A stretch of 60,000 nt of DNA from Cryptomeria japonica. Its lineage: Eukaryota > Streptophyta > Pinopsida > Cupressales > Cupressaceae. The notes under the pieces are model-generated. The model did no database searches, was not told the origin of the DNA, and saw nothing but the letters and a program-made list of their open reading frames with translations. Location: positions 236,823,922 to 236,883,921 of the forward strand of contig NC_081406.1 of NCBI RefSeq assembly GCF_030272615.1. Direction: 5' to 3'. Of this stretch, positions 1 through 10,200 are shown in pieces. Position numbers and translations under genes: made by a program. The first letter of the stretch is position 1. Every line of letters starts with the position of its first letter.

Positions 1-782
1 CATGGACTCATTGACTCCACCAAATTTTGCAAGGATTGCAATAGTTGCTGGAGTGGCCTCAACCTCATACTCATTTTCATCATCACTCTTGTCATATGTT
101 GTTGTGGGATGCTCCATATTCCATAATTTTCTAAACTCTTCATCCTCATCGATGGACTCAAATTCTGCACTGGTCTTTGGTTCATCAAGATTCTTCCTCA
201 TAGTCCAGAAATCATTTATTTTGGTTTGAGTCCAAAATATGTTTGTACATTCTCGCAGAATTGTTTTGGGAATTGATTTGCTAGATGGATTAGCGTATTT
301 TTGGTAGAAATTATAGGACCTCCTATTTTGGATGCCCTCCTTTGTTGTCCTTTGTGTGTGCAATGCCATAATTTGTGATGACAATTCTTTTGTTGAAATG
401 TTATTGTCAGCGGCAATTTTCTCCATCTCTTTTTTACCTCATCCTAGGAGTCCATGTTTCTAATCTTTTCTAGCAATGGTTTACTTTCATGTTGACATAA
501 CACTAAAGAGTTCCCATTTTTCTTAAGCCTTTCTTGAACTACACCGATTGGATCATAATACCAGAGACCCTCATCACCAAAGCTAAAAACTGTCAAAAAA
601 TCATGTGCCACATTGAATTCTTTTCTCTCAAATGTGAACCCTCCACATGAGAAAGGAAAGGAAGAAAATATGCTTTTCTTTTGCTAACCATGAAAGTGCC
701 TATCTATGCTCTCCAACTGTCGTACATATTCCAATGCAACTGCCCTCTTTGTCACATGTATTGGATGTTTGTAGGCAGTAAA
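1..782 (-). pseudogene. Decayed minus-strand gene, part downstream of the level-1 insertion
   Basis: Read leftward from 782, the minus strand gives protein-like sequence in overlapping frames. The stretch starting YGFTAYKHP-like (about 775-675) is followed by an in-frame TAG, then FERKEFNVAHDF and DEGLWYYDPIGVVQ, another TAG near 450, and after a frame change an acidic stretch (FESIDEDEEF) open to the window edge. The last piece alone is 67 codons from an ATG at 201. It joins the frame at 54295-53781 across the inserted LTR element, so one old gene was split. I do not recognise the family; the EYTVLR...YGF...ALEYVRQ pattern looks like a conserved globular domain. Multiple stops and frame changes make it a pseudogene. 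Confidence 0.5.
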
Positions 783-787
783 ACCTT
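783..787. repeat. Target-site duplication ACCTT, left copy, of the level-1 LTR element
   Basis: ACCTT directly precedes the TGTTGG start of the LTR at 788. The identical pentamer at 53776-53780 directly follows the CCAACA end of the other LTR. A 5-bp duplication is normal for plant LTR retrotransposon integration. The match shows that 788-53775 is one insertion. Confidence 0.9.
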
Positions 788-1168
788 TGTTGGAAATTGA
801 CACTCAATTGGTTGGTTTCACTATGTTCTCATTGATGGAAACATGGTATTGTGTTCCGGCTTCATTTGTTTGTTCTATGGTGTACTGGCAAGAACTTCAT
901 AGCTACACCGGCACCGACAGAACAGGGATTTCTTTGGTCACCGGTAATGCAGGCTGACATGGTTTAGTAAAGGTTATCGGTATTAGAGGCTGGCATATCT
1001 TGGACCTGGCATCGGCAATTGATTTTAATATTTATGCATTTATGTTATCTGGCTGACATGTAATTTGATATTGTATAAATCTTTATAAATTGACATAAGG
1101 CATGTAAAGTTGTATATGGTATATAGGACAGTTTGATAGATCATTTTTGAAAAAAGAGATAGAAGAGA
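788..1168 (+). repeat. 5' LTR of level-1 element, left part
   Basis: This starts TGTTGGAAATTGACACTC and matches the start of the intact LTR at 52832. It stops at AGAAGAGA, where the DNA transposon begins. The LTR resumes at 21358 with CATATGATAGG, exactly as in the uninterrupted copy. Confidence 0.9.
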
Positions 1169-1192
1169 TGGGTATGTGCACAAAGATGGTGG
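1169..1192 (+). repeat. Left terminal inverted repeat
   Basis: It begins TGGGTATGTGCACAAA and ends GATGGTGG. It pairs with the reverse complement of 21332-21355 at 22 of 24 positions. It contains the palindrome GTGCAC. Confidence 0.88.
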
Positions 1193-1308
1193 CCAGGAAA
1201 GTGGACACCACCCAAAAAAAACATGGAAAAACAAGTAGCATGTACGCGGTTCTAAAATTTGAAATGACAGTGTATGCTCTTAGGTTTGTTGTTCCCAAGC
1301 CTAGAGAA

Positions 1309-1453
1309 GGTAGCATGTACGTGCTGCTTTTAGGAAAAGTAGCACGTACGCACTACCTCTAGGAAAATGAGCACGTACGCGCTACTTATAAGAAAATGAG
1401 TTCATACTCACTAATAATCCCTAAAGAACCGCGTACGCGGTACCTGTCAAAAA
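1309..1453. repeat. Left subterminal array of five 29-bp units
   Basis: Units start at 1309, 1338, 1367, 1396 and 1425, each exactly 29 bp. The core is close to AGCACGTACGCGCTA followed by a TTATAAGAAA-like tail; a looser copy precedes at about 1235. The core is near-palindromic around CGTACG. Such arrays are usual transposase-binding regions in plant DNA transposons (known for CACTA and others); binding here is inference. Confidence 0.8.
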
Positions 1454-1571
1454 AAGTTTTAAAAAAAAAATTGGGTCTTATTTTCTTGTGAAAGGCGCGT
1501 TTTTATTTTCTTTTTTCTTCATTTTCTCTCCTAAACTGCGAACGAGATGCTATATTTCTCCTCCAAACACT

Positions 1572-4171
1572 ATGGATCAAGGTTAGTTTTTGTTAATTTT
1601 TTTCTTTCTTTCCCGTTTGTTCAATTTGTTTTACATTTTGAATTTAATTTCATTAATTTTGATTAGGTTTTTTCATTTTTTGTTTCAAAAACTAGATTCT
1701 TCTAATCCACAACAAGAATAACCAAATGCACCTCTTGAAAACCCACAAGATACACCCCCAATTCCTCCTTTTGACCGCACATCTGAAACACGGGGGCAAT
1801 TAATTAATCAGTTAGAACAAAATATGTCTAAAATCCATAAACTGATTGATAAATTGAAAACATCTGAATTTGAGCATCATCAATCCCTCGCCACTAGCCT
1901 AGAAACATTAGCTAGTGGTGTCATAGTTGTTTCCACATAAATTACCAAATGAGGAAACTTTAGGGATAGGTGTCGTCAATTCTATGTCGATGGGCTATCA
2001 TACGAAGGAGTCAAAAACAAAAATATTAGTAAACAAGAAATATGTGCCCTTTTCGTTGATCCCAAAATTGGTCAGTTATTACCTCTTAATGCAAAAAGGT
2101 TTCCCATACATTGGTGTACCAATGTGCAGATGAAGAATCTTTTTTGACAGAGGTGGTGGATGGTCTTTGATGATCCATCTTGTAATAATTATGAGGTGCC
2201 ATTGTATTTTTTGAGAAAAGTGTAATATGAGTTTGTGCTCAATGTGTGGCCAAACTATTTTGACATGAGAGAGTTCCATGGTAGAGGTGGTGGCTCTGCC
2301 CAAGATAGACCTGGAGCCCCTAGGTGATTACCCACAGAGAGATGCCACCCCCTAGCACCCAAACCCAAGGTGCATCAGGCTATCCCGGTAGAGCTGAAAG
2401 AGTCGATGGAGCTACAGACTCTTTAGGTGGCCACAGCATTGACTAGTGCCATCATCCAGGATGGGACGTCATTAGCACACCCTATTGTACTAGATGATGA
2501 GCCATTAGTTGCTCCAGGTGGTGACAAAGAGCCCATCCAGCATATGTGTGTCAGTTTCTCAGGGATATACTCAAGGATAGATGATGTGGCTAGTGTAGAT
2601 GTATCTACATCTCAACCATGCATGATTTGCAAGAGTAGATGTCAAGCCCACATGGCAGAGGATTTTGAGTTGATAGATGAGTTGATGGACATGGTGTTTG
2701 CCCATCAACGACACACACAGGTGTGTTGATTTGAATTCATAGCATTTTATTTATCAATCACTTTAAATTTGTAATTACATAAATGAATTTTCATTTATAC
2801 ATCGATTTAAATTAAGACAAATAATATGCATTTCAGGATGCAGTAGCGGTATCCCATACTCCTCCCTCAGTTACTACGGTTGCAACTTTGATGCCTGAGG
2901 TATAAATTTTGTAACATGTTAAAATAGAATAGTACACTTTAAATTCAAAAAAAATATAAGATATACTAACTATCTTTAATGAATGGTCCAATTTTTGGTT
3001 TGTAGGTGTTGACAGGGGACCAAATGTCCTAGATTGATGGCATCATGCTCTCAGCGAATGATTTTGGCCTACAAGGCTATATGGTATCATATTTTGTACA
3101 ACCCTTTTTATGTATTGTTTTGATGGAATATGCAAGTCATTTCATTTTAGATTTTTAAAATTATGTTTAATATATTATATGTACTAATATCTCATGTTAA
3201 TTTTTTTTTTTAGGGTACGCCTTCATGTCTAGGGCTCGTCCTAAGAAAACAAATTCCTCGAAGACACCAAAACATGGGAAGAAGGTAATTGAACATATTT
3301 TTAGTTGTACAATTGTTTCAAAATGTTTAAATCAAGTATTAGTTGGGGTTTGTAGATTGATTAGTGTTTTTTGTCTATTTTACATGTACAGCGGCCATTG
3401 AGCTATGTGGATTTGTTGAATGCACCTAATTCGCTCGTGGATCAAGAGAGGGTAGAGGTATGTATCTGTACTTTATTTTCTTGATTTCATGATTATATGC
3501 GCGTGTACATGTGAACTTGTGATATATTATAATCTTATAATTTTTTCATACAAGAAATATTGATAGCTATTTCATCAATGGCGAACCCTCCTTCATGCAC
3601 TGGAGAAGCATCTCAGGATCTGGTACACTTTTGTTTGATATATTACATTAATTGTTTTTAACCTACAATAATTATCATTATATTAATTGTATTTAATCTT
3701 TGATCATTTTTTGTATAGGTAATAGCGACAATTTCTTCATCGATGGTGATCCATCCTCAGTCCATTGGAGAAGCATCTCAGACACGGGTATGTCATTGTT
3801 CTCTATATTATAGCTTTTAAGTGTTTTTGATATATTTATGTTAGTACATTGTATTAATTGTACATTTAATCTACAATAGACCCCTTCGCGGTATGGCCAT
3901 AATGTGGATCCTTTTAAGTATGTCTTCAACAAAACTCCTAAGAGTGACAAGGAGAGGAGAGCAAAGACATTAGCTCCTAGATCAGCTGATGAGGTAATCT
4001 ACATTTCAATTGCAAAGGAATTATAGTTAAATGAATAGTTATGTTGTTAATTCTGAACTGTTTTCTACAAAAGAATTCTAACTTGGCTTTTGAATTGTGA
4101 TTTTGTAGCCATCTACAGAGCTATGTACTGCATCGAAGAGGCTTGATTTTGATGATCCACCACAAGTTTAG
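1572..4171 (+). pseudogene. Gene A of the DNA transposon, multi-exon, function unknown
   Basis: The ATG at 1572 follows the subterminal array; a donor GTTAGT comes after only ten coding bases. The second exon gives a Pro-rich then coiled segment (INQLEQNMSKIHKLIDKL), then a domain containing FYVDGLSYEGV, ICALFVDPKIGQLLPLNAKR and HWCTNVQMKN. Later short exons with GT...AG borders include 2837-2899, 3215-3285, 3392-3458, 3555-3622, 3719-3787, 3880-3993 and 4110-4171. The last exons are in phase 0 and end ...DFDDPPQV-stop. The C-terminal part is basic and low-complexity (RARPKKTNSSKTPKHGKK). Several stops in exon 2 show it is decayed. It may be the accessory DNA-binding protein of the element, like TnpA in CACTA (inference). 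Confidence 0.6.
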
Positions 4172-4713
4172 GATCATATAGTGTTAGTTTTGGTCATAGA
4201 ATGACCAATACATGTAGATATATTCTAAATTTTTATTGTATATCGATTTGGACATGGCATATGCCACATTTTTGTAATACTTGTATTGACTTGGCAAACA
4301 TGCCTTTTATATATATATATAAATTTTGATATTTGATCCAATAAATGTGTACTAAGTTCATTTTTTTGTGTTCGTTGTATTTTTTGGTTGTCCTTTTAAT
4401 TGATCATTTGCCTATGTAATCAACAATATGAATATAAACAACAAAAATATATGATATTAAACATTGCAATCGTGAAATATGATTTGATAAAATTTCTAAA
4501 ATGTTGAATTAACCCTACAAAACTCATTGTATTCAGTTCATTATTGTGTATTGGATGTATTTGGTGGCTTCCCTTTTATAAATTTAAATGACTATTTGCA
4601 TATGTAATCAACAATATGAATATAAACAACAAAAATCGACAATATGAAAATAAACAACAATATGTGTTTGGTGCAAGAGCACCCTCCCGCTTGCAATGGT
4701 CAAATTTTAGTTG
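4172..4713. other. AT-rich spacer inside the DNA transposon
   Basis: There is no coding signal. A phrase containing CAACAATATGAATATAAACAACAAAAAT occurs in pieces near 4420-4450 and 4610-4650, and ATGTGTACTAAGTTC-like text near 4340 recurs as a diverged copy near 4525. This suggests a short old duplication of about 190 bp downstream of gene A. Confidence 0.4.
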
Positions 4714-4788
4714 TCATGTGCACAAAATGACATCATGAGTGCATCTAGGTGGGTAGTTTTATGCTAGGCATGCTCCTGTCATGCATCT
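4714..4788. repeat. Left remnant of the 359-bp tandem array
   Basis: From CATGTGCACAAA to CATGCATCT this matches the end of the units at 12616-13735 (GTGCATCTGGGTGGGCAGG, TAGGCATGCC). It shows that the LTR element at 4789-12615 inserted into the array. Confidence 0.75.
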
Positions 4789-4960
4789 TGTAGCGTCCTA
4801 AAATTGTGACACTTGCAATTTCGACTGCATTTTGGTCTTCACGATGGCGACGCAACACGCAACCTGAATGGAGACCCTGAAACTTGCTCACGACACTGAA
4901 AACTGCATTTTTCAAGCACCCTGGCCTGAACCTCCTTGCACCCTGCTGTCCCGGGAGGTG

Positions 4961-5082
4961 GGACCAGAGCGCCCAGTGCCCTGGTCCCTCAGGACCAGGG
5001 TGCCCAGTGCCCTGGTCCCTCAGGACCAGGGCGCCCAGCGCCTTGGTCCCCAGGACCATGGCGCCCAGCGCCCTGGTCCCTG
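4961..5082. repeat. GC-rich minisatellite of hairpin-forming 30-31 bp units
   Basis: Units at 4961-4991, 4992-5022, 5023-5052 and 5053-5082 each run GGACCA...GCCCAG...CCTGGTCCC. In the other LTR the cleanest copy (11610-11638) is a perfect 13-bp stem GGGACCAGGGCGC with loop CCA. The surroundings are AT-rich, so the block stands out sharply. Confidence 0.85.
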
Positions 5083-5669
5083 GGTCCTATTTTGGGCCCA
5101 GTCTCCTAAGGGGCTCGGGTCTTTTTGTTTGCAATTTGGAAATTAACTTTCCCTGGTCGGCCTAAGGTCGGGAAAATCAGTCTATCAGCCCTAAATGACA
5201 AGTATATAAACTACATTTTCCTCTCTCATTTGGATAGATGGAAAAAAGGCGAAAGCAAGATTCAAACATTCAAGCATTCAAGCATTCAAGCATTCAAGCA
5301 TTCCTTCTAAGTCTCCATTCAAGGCTAAGTGTTGCATTCAAGACAAGGATTCAACCATTGAAGAGGAGATCACATACTACATGCTACAACATACAACATA
5401 CAACATCTATACCTTCGCACATAAGGATACAAACATCCTTAGAACAAGGTATTAGTACTTGTTTTATAGTCATTTACATTTACAGCTCTTGCTCATTTCT
5501 TGGTTAATTCCAAAACCGGGGTTTGACCTAAAGGCAAACCCCTAATCCCTAACCCCCCAATCGTCTTCGTTTTTCTGTGTGTAGGTTGCAGGTACGCGGC
5601 TGAAATTGAAGATCTGGAATCCTTGTGCAGAGACGAACAGATCCCCCTTCGTTTCGCGGATTTTTCGGA

Positions 5670-5696
5670 GGACCGTGGTGCCGGGCGCCATCGTCC
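5670..5696. repeat. Hairpin module GGACCGTGG...CATCGTCC in 5' LTR
   Basis: This is a 27-bp imperfect inverted repeat centred on CCGGGCGCC. Copies lie at 6467-6493 and 12212-12238, with a looser one at 7079-7109. Confidence 0.7.
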
Positions 5697-6073
5697 CGAC
5701 AACTTTTGCTCAAATTTGTAGGACAGTGCCGTATCGACATTTTACTGCTAATTCCAGGTCCGCAGCTTCATCCTATAATCCGGACTCAGTTTATAAGCAA
5801 ATCTTTGTCACTTTCTATGCATTCCTAGCTCAATTCCTTTATCAATATTCTTTACAAAAGAGGGTAGCCTTGCTGTCTTGACCCTTGAAATTCATTTAGC
5901 ATCCAATCTTGCATTGCGTAGGATTGGATCTTATGAGTTTCAACCCCTCTTTTGAATGTAAAATCTCTCCCCTAAGTGAAAACCATCGAATCCTAGCGAA
6001 CCTCCCTTCTCTCTCCTCGGAGTTGGAAGAGGGGAGACCAACTAGGGTTCGATCGCGATTTTTCTGCTTTACA

Positions 6074-6096
6074 TTTTGGTGAACCCGACGTGAACA
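6074..6096 (+). promoter_or_regulatory. Primer-binding site candidate of gag-only element
   Basis: TTTTGGTGAACCCGACGTG follows the LTR end TTTACA directly, at the position expected for tRNA priming of minus-strand DNA. I could not assign the tRNA. Confidence 0.65.
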
Positions 6097-7236
6097 TCCT
6101 TTCTGATTTTTCATGCTTAGATCTGAAAAAATTGATTACATTTCCATGTTTGATCTTTTGCAAAATTTTAGAGGTGATTGCATAAAAACCCTAAAATTTC
6201 TTTTTAGTAATTAAACTTGTGGAATTTTTAATTGTTCATGCTTGTTTCAGATCTGTCCTTCTATTACAAATTATCAATTCATATCTATGCTTTAATTTTG
6301 AAAATTAAGTGGTTAAGTGTCAAAACCCTAATTTTTGAAACCCTCTTGATTCAACCTTTGTCCAACAATTTCACTGATCAAAACATCTCCAAATCAGCTG
6401 TAACTTTGGATTCCGCAATAAAATCACAACATCTTTCATCCCTGAAAATTTGGAAAAAAGTTGCGAGGACTGTGGCGCCGGGCGCCATCGTCCCCGACAT
6501 TTTTTCCGAAATTTCGGGAGCGAGATCTTACTGTATTTTCCTGCTAAAATCCAGAATTTTGGCTGATTTTAGCAATTATAACACCTTCAAAATTACAGTC
6601 AAAGTTGGTCTTGTGATTGCTTGGATTAAGGCTCCTAAACATTTAAAAATCATTGAAATTGAAATTTTGTGTCAAAATTGTGTTCTTACTGTCCTAAATC
6701 TGAAAAGTGTGTTTGCATTCATTCAAAATTTCAGTGCTTTATTCAAATTCTTGCATTTTGTGACTTTTGAAATTAAGTGCTTAATTACAACAACTTTGAT
6801 TTCCGCTTTCAAAATTGAATTTTGCGTGAAATTGAGTCAATTTTCAAAATTTGCATTGCTCTTGGCATTCCCTCTAAAATCATAAAATTCAAAATTTCAG
6901 TTTCCCTCTCTTTTTCAAAATTCAAATTTTGCATTTTTCGACAATCTGGGTAGGGTTCAATTTCGAGATTGCAACTTTAATTTGGCCTATCTACAGATCG
7001 TAAAATCACTCAATTTTTTTAGATTAGCTTTAAAATCATCATACCTTTCATCCCTGCAAATTTCAAAAAAAGTTGCAAGGACCGTGTTGCACTCCGAGCG
7101 CCACGGTCCCGGACATTTTTTCCGAAATTTCGGGAGACTGTCATGATTGCATTTTACAGCTTAAATCCAGAAGATTGGCTGATTTTACTGAAAATTGCTA
7201 CCTCTAAATTCAAAATTTTCTCTCCTTCTCTAGTGC
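6097..7236 (+). promoter_or_regulatory. 1.1-kb untranslated leader with duplicated hairpin segment
   Basis: Two related blocks (about 6430-6570 and 7040-7180) share TTTCATCCCTG, AAAAAAGTTGC, a GC-rich inverted repeat (6467-6493; 7079-7109), the 12-bp palindrome CCGAAATTTCGG, and TTTTACTG-type tails. Placed between primer site and gag start, this is where packaging and dimerisation signals of retroelements lie; that role is inference. Confidence 0.65.
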
Positions 7237-10200
7237 ATGAGTTTTACAACAATAAGCCCTACTTACACTATTCCCGTTAGACGAAGCCATAGAATTAAGT
7301 CTTTCCGAGGTTTAACTACTGAGGAGATGGAACCTAATTTGAATAGCCTTTTTAACGAGGACATGGGTAATTCCTCTAATCCTCCTAATGATGAAGAAGC
7401 TCTCCATGAGGTTTCTGAAGAACAAATTTCGAAATTGGATAACCAATTTGACGATTTTCGACAATGGATGTCTCATGAGTACCCCGATAGTCAAGCTCTT
7501 CCTTTAATTGAGGGTCTAAAACGTATGCTTCAAAGTGATAAGAATGGAATTGATATTTTGCGTGGTATTGCACACATCGTGGATTCGAATGTGATGGCTA
7601 TGAAGAGTTGTGCCGAAACTTTAGGTTATACACAACCTCCTACACAAGTCAATCATTCTATCCCTTTGATGACTCCTATTGCTAGTATACCTACCTTTAC
7701 ATCAAACATAATGGCTACTTCTCTACAGGACATTCCTCCCATGATTACTAGTCATGGGGGCAACCCTTCTTCTTCAATTAACCCTCTTCCTTCATTTAAT
7801 CCGACTTCTTCATTAATTCCTTCAATGAATGTCCCTATTATATCTCCACAAATGAACATGACGCAAGGGGGCAATTCATTTAATCATTCCATTCCTCCTT
7901 GTAGTGTTCCTCCTGTCCAATCATCTCCTATGACTAATTATCATAGAGTCCCACCACCTTACTCTTTACCCTCTTTCAACAACATAACACCTCCATCTCA
8001 ATCTAACACATCTAATATGAATTCTTCGACTGAAGCGACCATTAACAATCTTGCACAAACTGTCTCTTCTTTACAGCAACAAATTGCCTCTATGAATCAA
8101 TCTAAGTTTAGTGTGCCCACATTTGATGTTGCGAGCCCACTTTCTCTTGAGATTGTTCGAGCTATCCCTCCTAAACATGTTGAAATCCCGCATTTGGAAC
8201 TTTATAATGGTAAAGGAGATCCTCTAACACATGTTAAGACTTTTCAAACAATTTGTACTGATTTTGCTTATGACCAAAGGTTGCTTGCAAAACTGTTTAC
8301 TAGAACATTAAGACACCAAGCCCTACAATGGTATTGCTCGTTGCCTTCCTATTCTATTACTTCTTTCGAACAACTTGCAAATGCTTTCATTCAACAATTT
8401 CAAAACAATATAAGTCCTAAGGTTACTTTGATTGATTTAATGCATTGTAAACAAGGTGTTAAAGAAAAAGTGACTGATTTCATTGGTAGATATAAGCATT
8501 TGTATGCTCAAATTTCTTTTCCAGTGCCTGACAATGATATTCAAAGAATCTTTATTTCTAATTTACAAAAAGATATTCGAGACAAACTTCTGTTTTCTGA
8601 GTTTACTTCTTTCCAACAGTTGTGTGCAACTCTTCACAATTATCAACTGACCGTGAGTCAAATGGAACAATCACATCCTATGGCTCCGAGTGATAAGGGT
8701 GATAGCAGTCAACAACCATTTGGGAAGTTTAAACCGAACAGAGATTCCATCAAATTCAATGAAAACATCATCAACAACAATGTGAATGCAGCATCAGGTG
8801 TGCCTCCTATTTCTAAATTTTTCAAGAAAGAAAGAAAGTATACTCCTTTGAATGAATCATTGCATAGTATTATGAATAAGTTATTGGAACAAAATGTGCT
8901 TACTCTTCCTCCTATAAGGCAAATTGATCCTGCAAAGCTAACTTCACCTTATTTTGATAACAAATCTTTTTGTCAATTTCATCGTCAGCCTGGGCATGAT
9001 ACTGAAAAATGTTTTTCTTTAAAGGGTAAAATTCAAGATTTGATTGATAATAATACTATCTCTGTTTCTGGAGTGAATGATAAAGGCAACACATCTGTAG
9101 CTCCTCCTAATCAAAATCTTCAGATTTTCACTGATCCATTACCTTCTCATACCTCTAATGCGGTTGAGACCAATGATTCCTCTTTTTCATCTGATGGTCT
9201 TGTGTCTATGGCTCCGAATGTGATTAACTTTGTAGAGCAGCAAGAAATCCCTAAAGAACCTTCCATCACATTTGATTCCAATGAAACCATTAGGGCACCT
9301 GATGGTCCTTTATACATAGTTGCAAAAGTCAAGAATACACCTTGCCGTGGAGTGCTTATTGATCCTTCGTGCATGATTAATGTTATTACTGAAGAATTTC
9401 TTTTTACTTTGCAATTGAATCAAGTGATCTATGACAAAACAGATGTGATTGTGAAATTATTTGATGCATTTTCTTCTCCTACAATTGGTTCTATTACATT
9501 GCCTATTGAGGTCCATAACAAATCTCTTGATGTGAACTTTGCTATTATTCCATCTTCCGAACAATTTCGTGTGAAGCTTGGCTATCCTTGGCTATCTTCC
9601 ATGAAAGCTATTGCTTCTCCTATTCACAAGTGTTTGAAATTTCCCCATAATGGTGAAGTTGTTACTGTCAATCATAGTCTCTTTAAACCAGCTGAAAGAA
9701 CTTCTAGCGTTCCTATTGATTACTTTTGGCCTAAACAATTCCAATCTCTTCCTCTGCGAAGTGATCATCTTTTCAAATCTTATCAAAAGTGGAAAACAGA
9801 TATGATCTTATCTCTAAGTGAACCTAGAACACCTAAACTTGACATTCCTATCATTCTTGAGAAGGAAGTTCTTCCTTTGAAAGATAAAACTAATGTCTTT
9901 CCTCAAGAAGATTCCCAACCCATCCCTATAGATGTGACTATGTCTATGCCTAATAAACTTCCTAAGAGTGGACCTATACCTCCTCGTCATGATGGACTTG
10001 GTCTTCTCCCTAAACCAAATATTCCTCCTTTATATGGAGCAGTTCCTCCTCCTTCCTTTTATAGAGAGAAGAGACCTTCTTCTTCTCCTATTGTCCAGCC
10101 TAAGAGACTACAACCTAAACACCCAAGTGATAGGGATGAGAACATTCCTCCTCCCCAATCTTCTCCACTTCCTACTAAGACTAGACGAAATCGTTCTGCA

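Larger units (their letters stand above)
4789..6073 (+). repeat. 5' LTR of the gag-only element (1285 bp)
   Basis: It holds a GC-rich block of four units of 30-31 bp at 4961-5082, four or five copies of a 10-bp unit CAAGCATTCA near 5265-5303, and a hairpin module at 5670-5696. The 3' LTR has fewer copies of both short repeats, which explains its 77-bp shorter length. Confidence 0.9.

Noticed and set aside
1309-1453. CRISPR-like regular spacing in the subterminal array
   Set aside because: The units are directly adjacent with no unique spacers, and this is a eukaryotic sequence.
4868-5165. Overlapping 90-codon frames in the 5' LTR of the gag-only element
   Set aside because: They are produced by the GC-rich minisatellite, which is open in several frames.
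6232-6885. 217-codon frame in the leader of the gag-only element
   Set aside because: It covers the duplicated hairpin segment, is Leu/Ile/Lys-rich as expected for AT-rich DNA, and has no known domain. The similarity to frames in the LTR comes from the repeated DNA.
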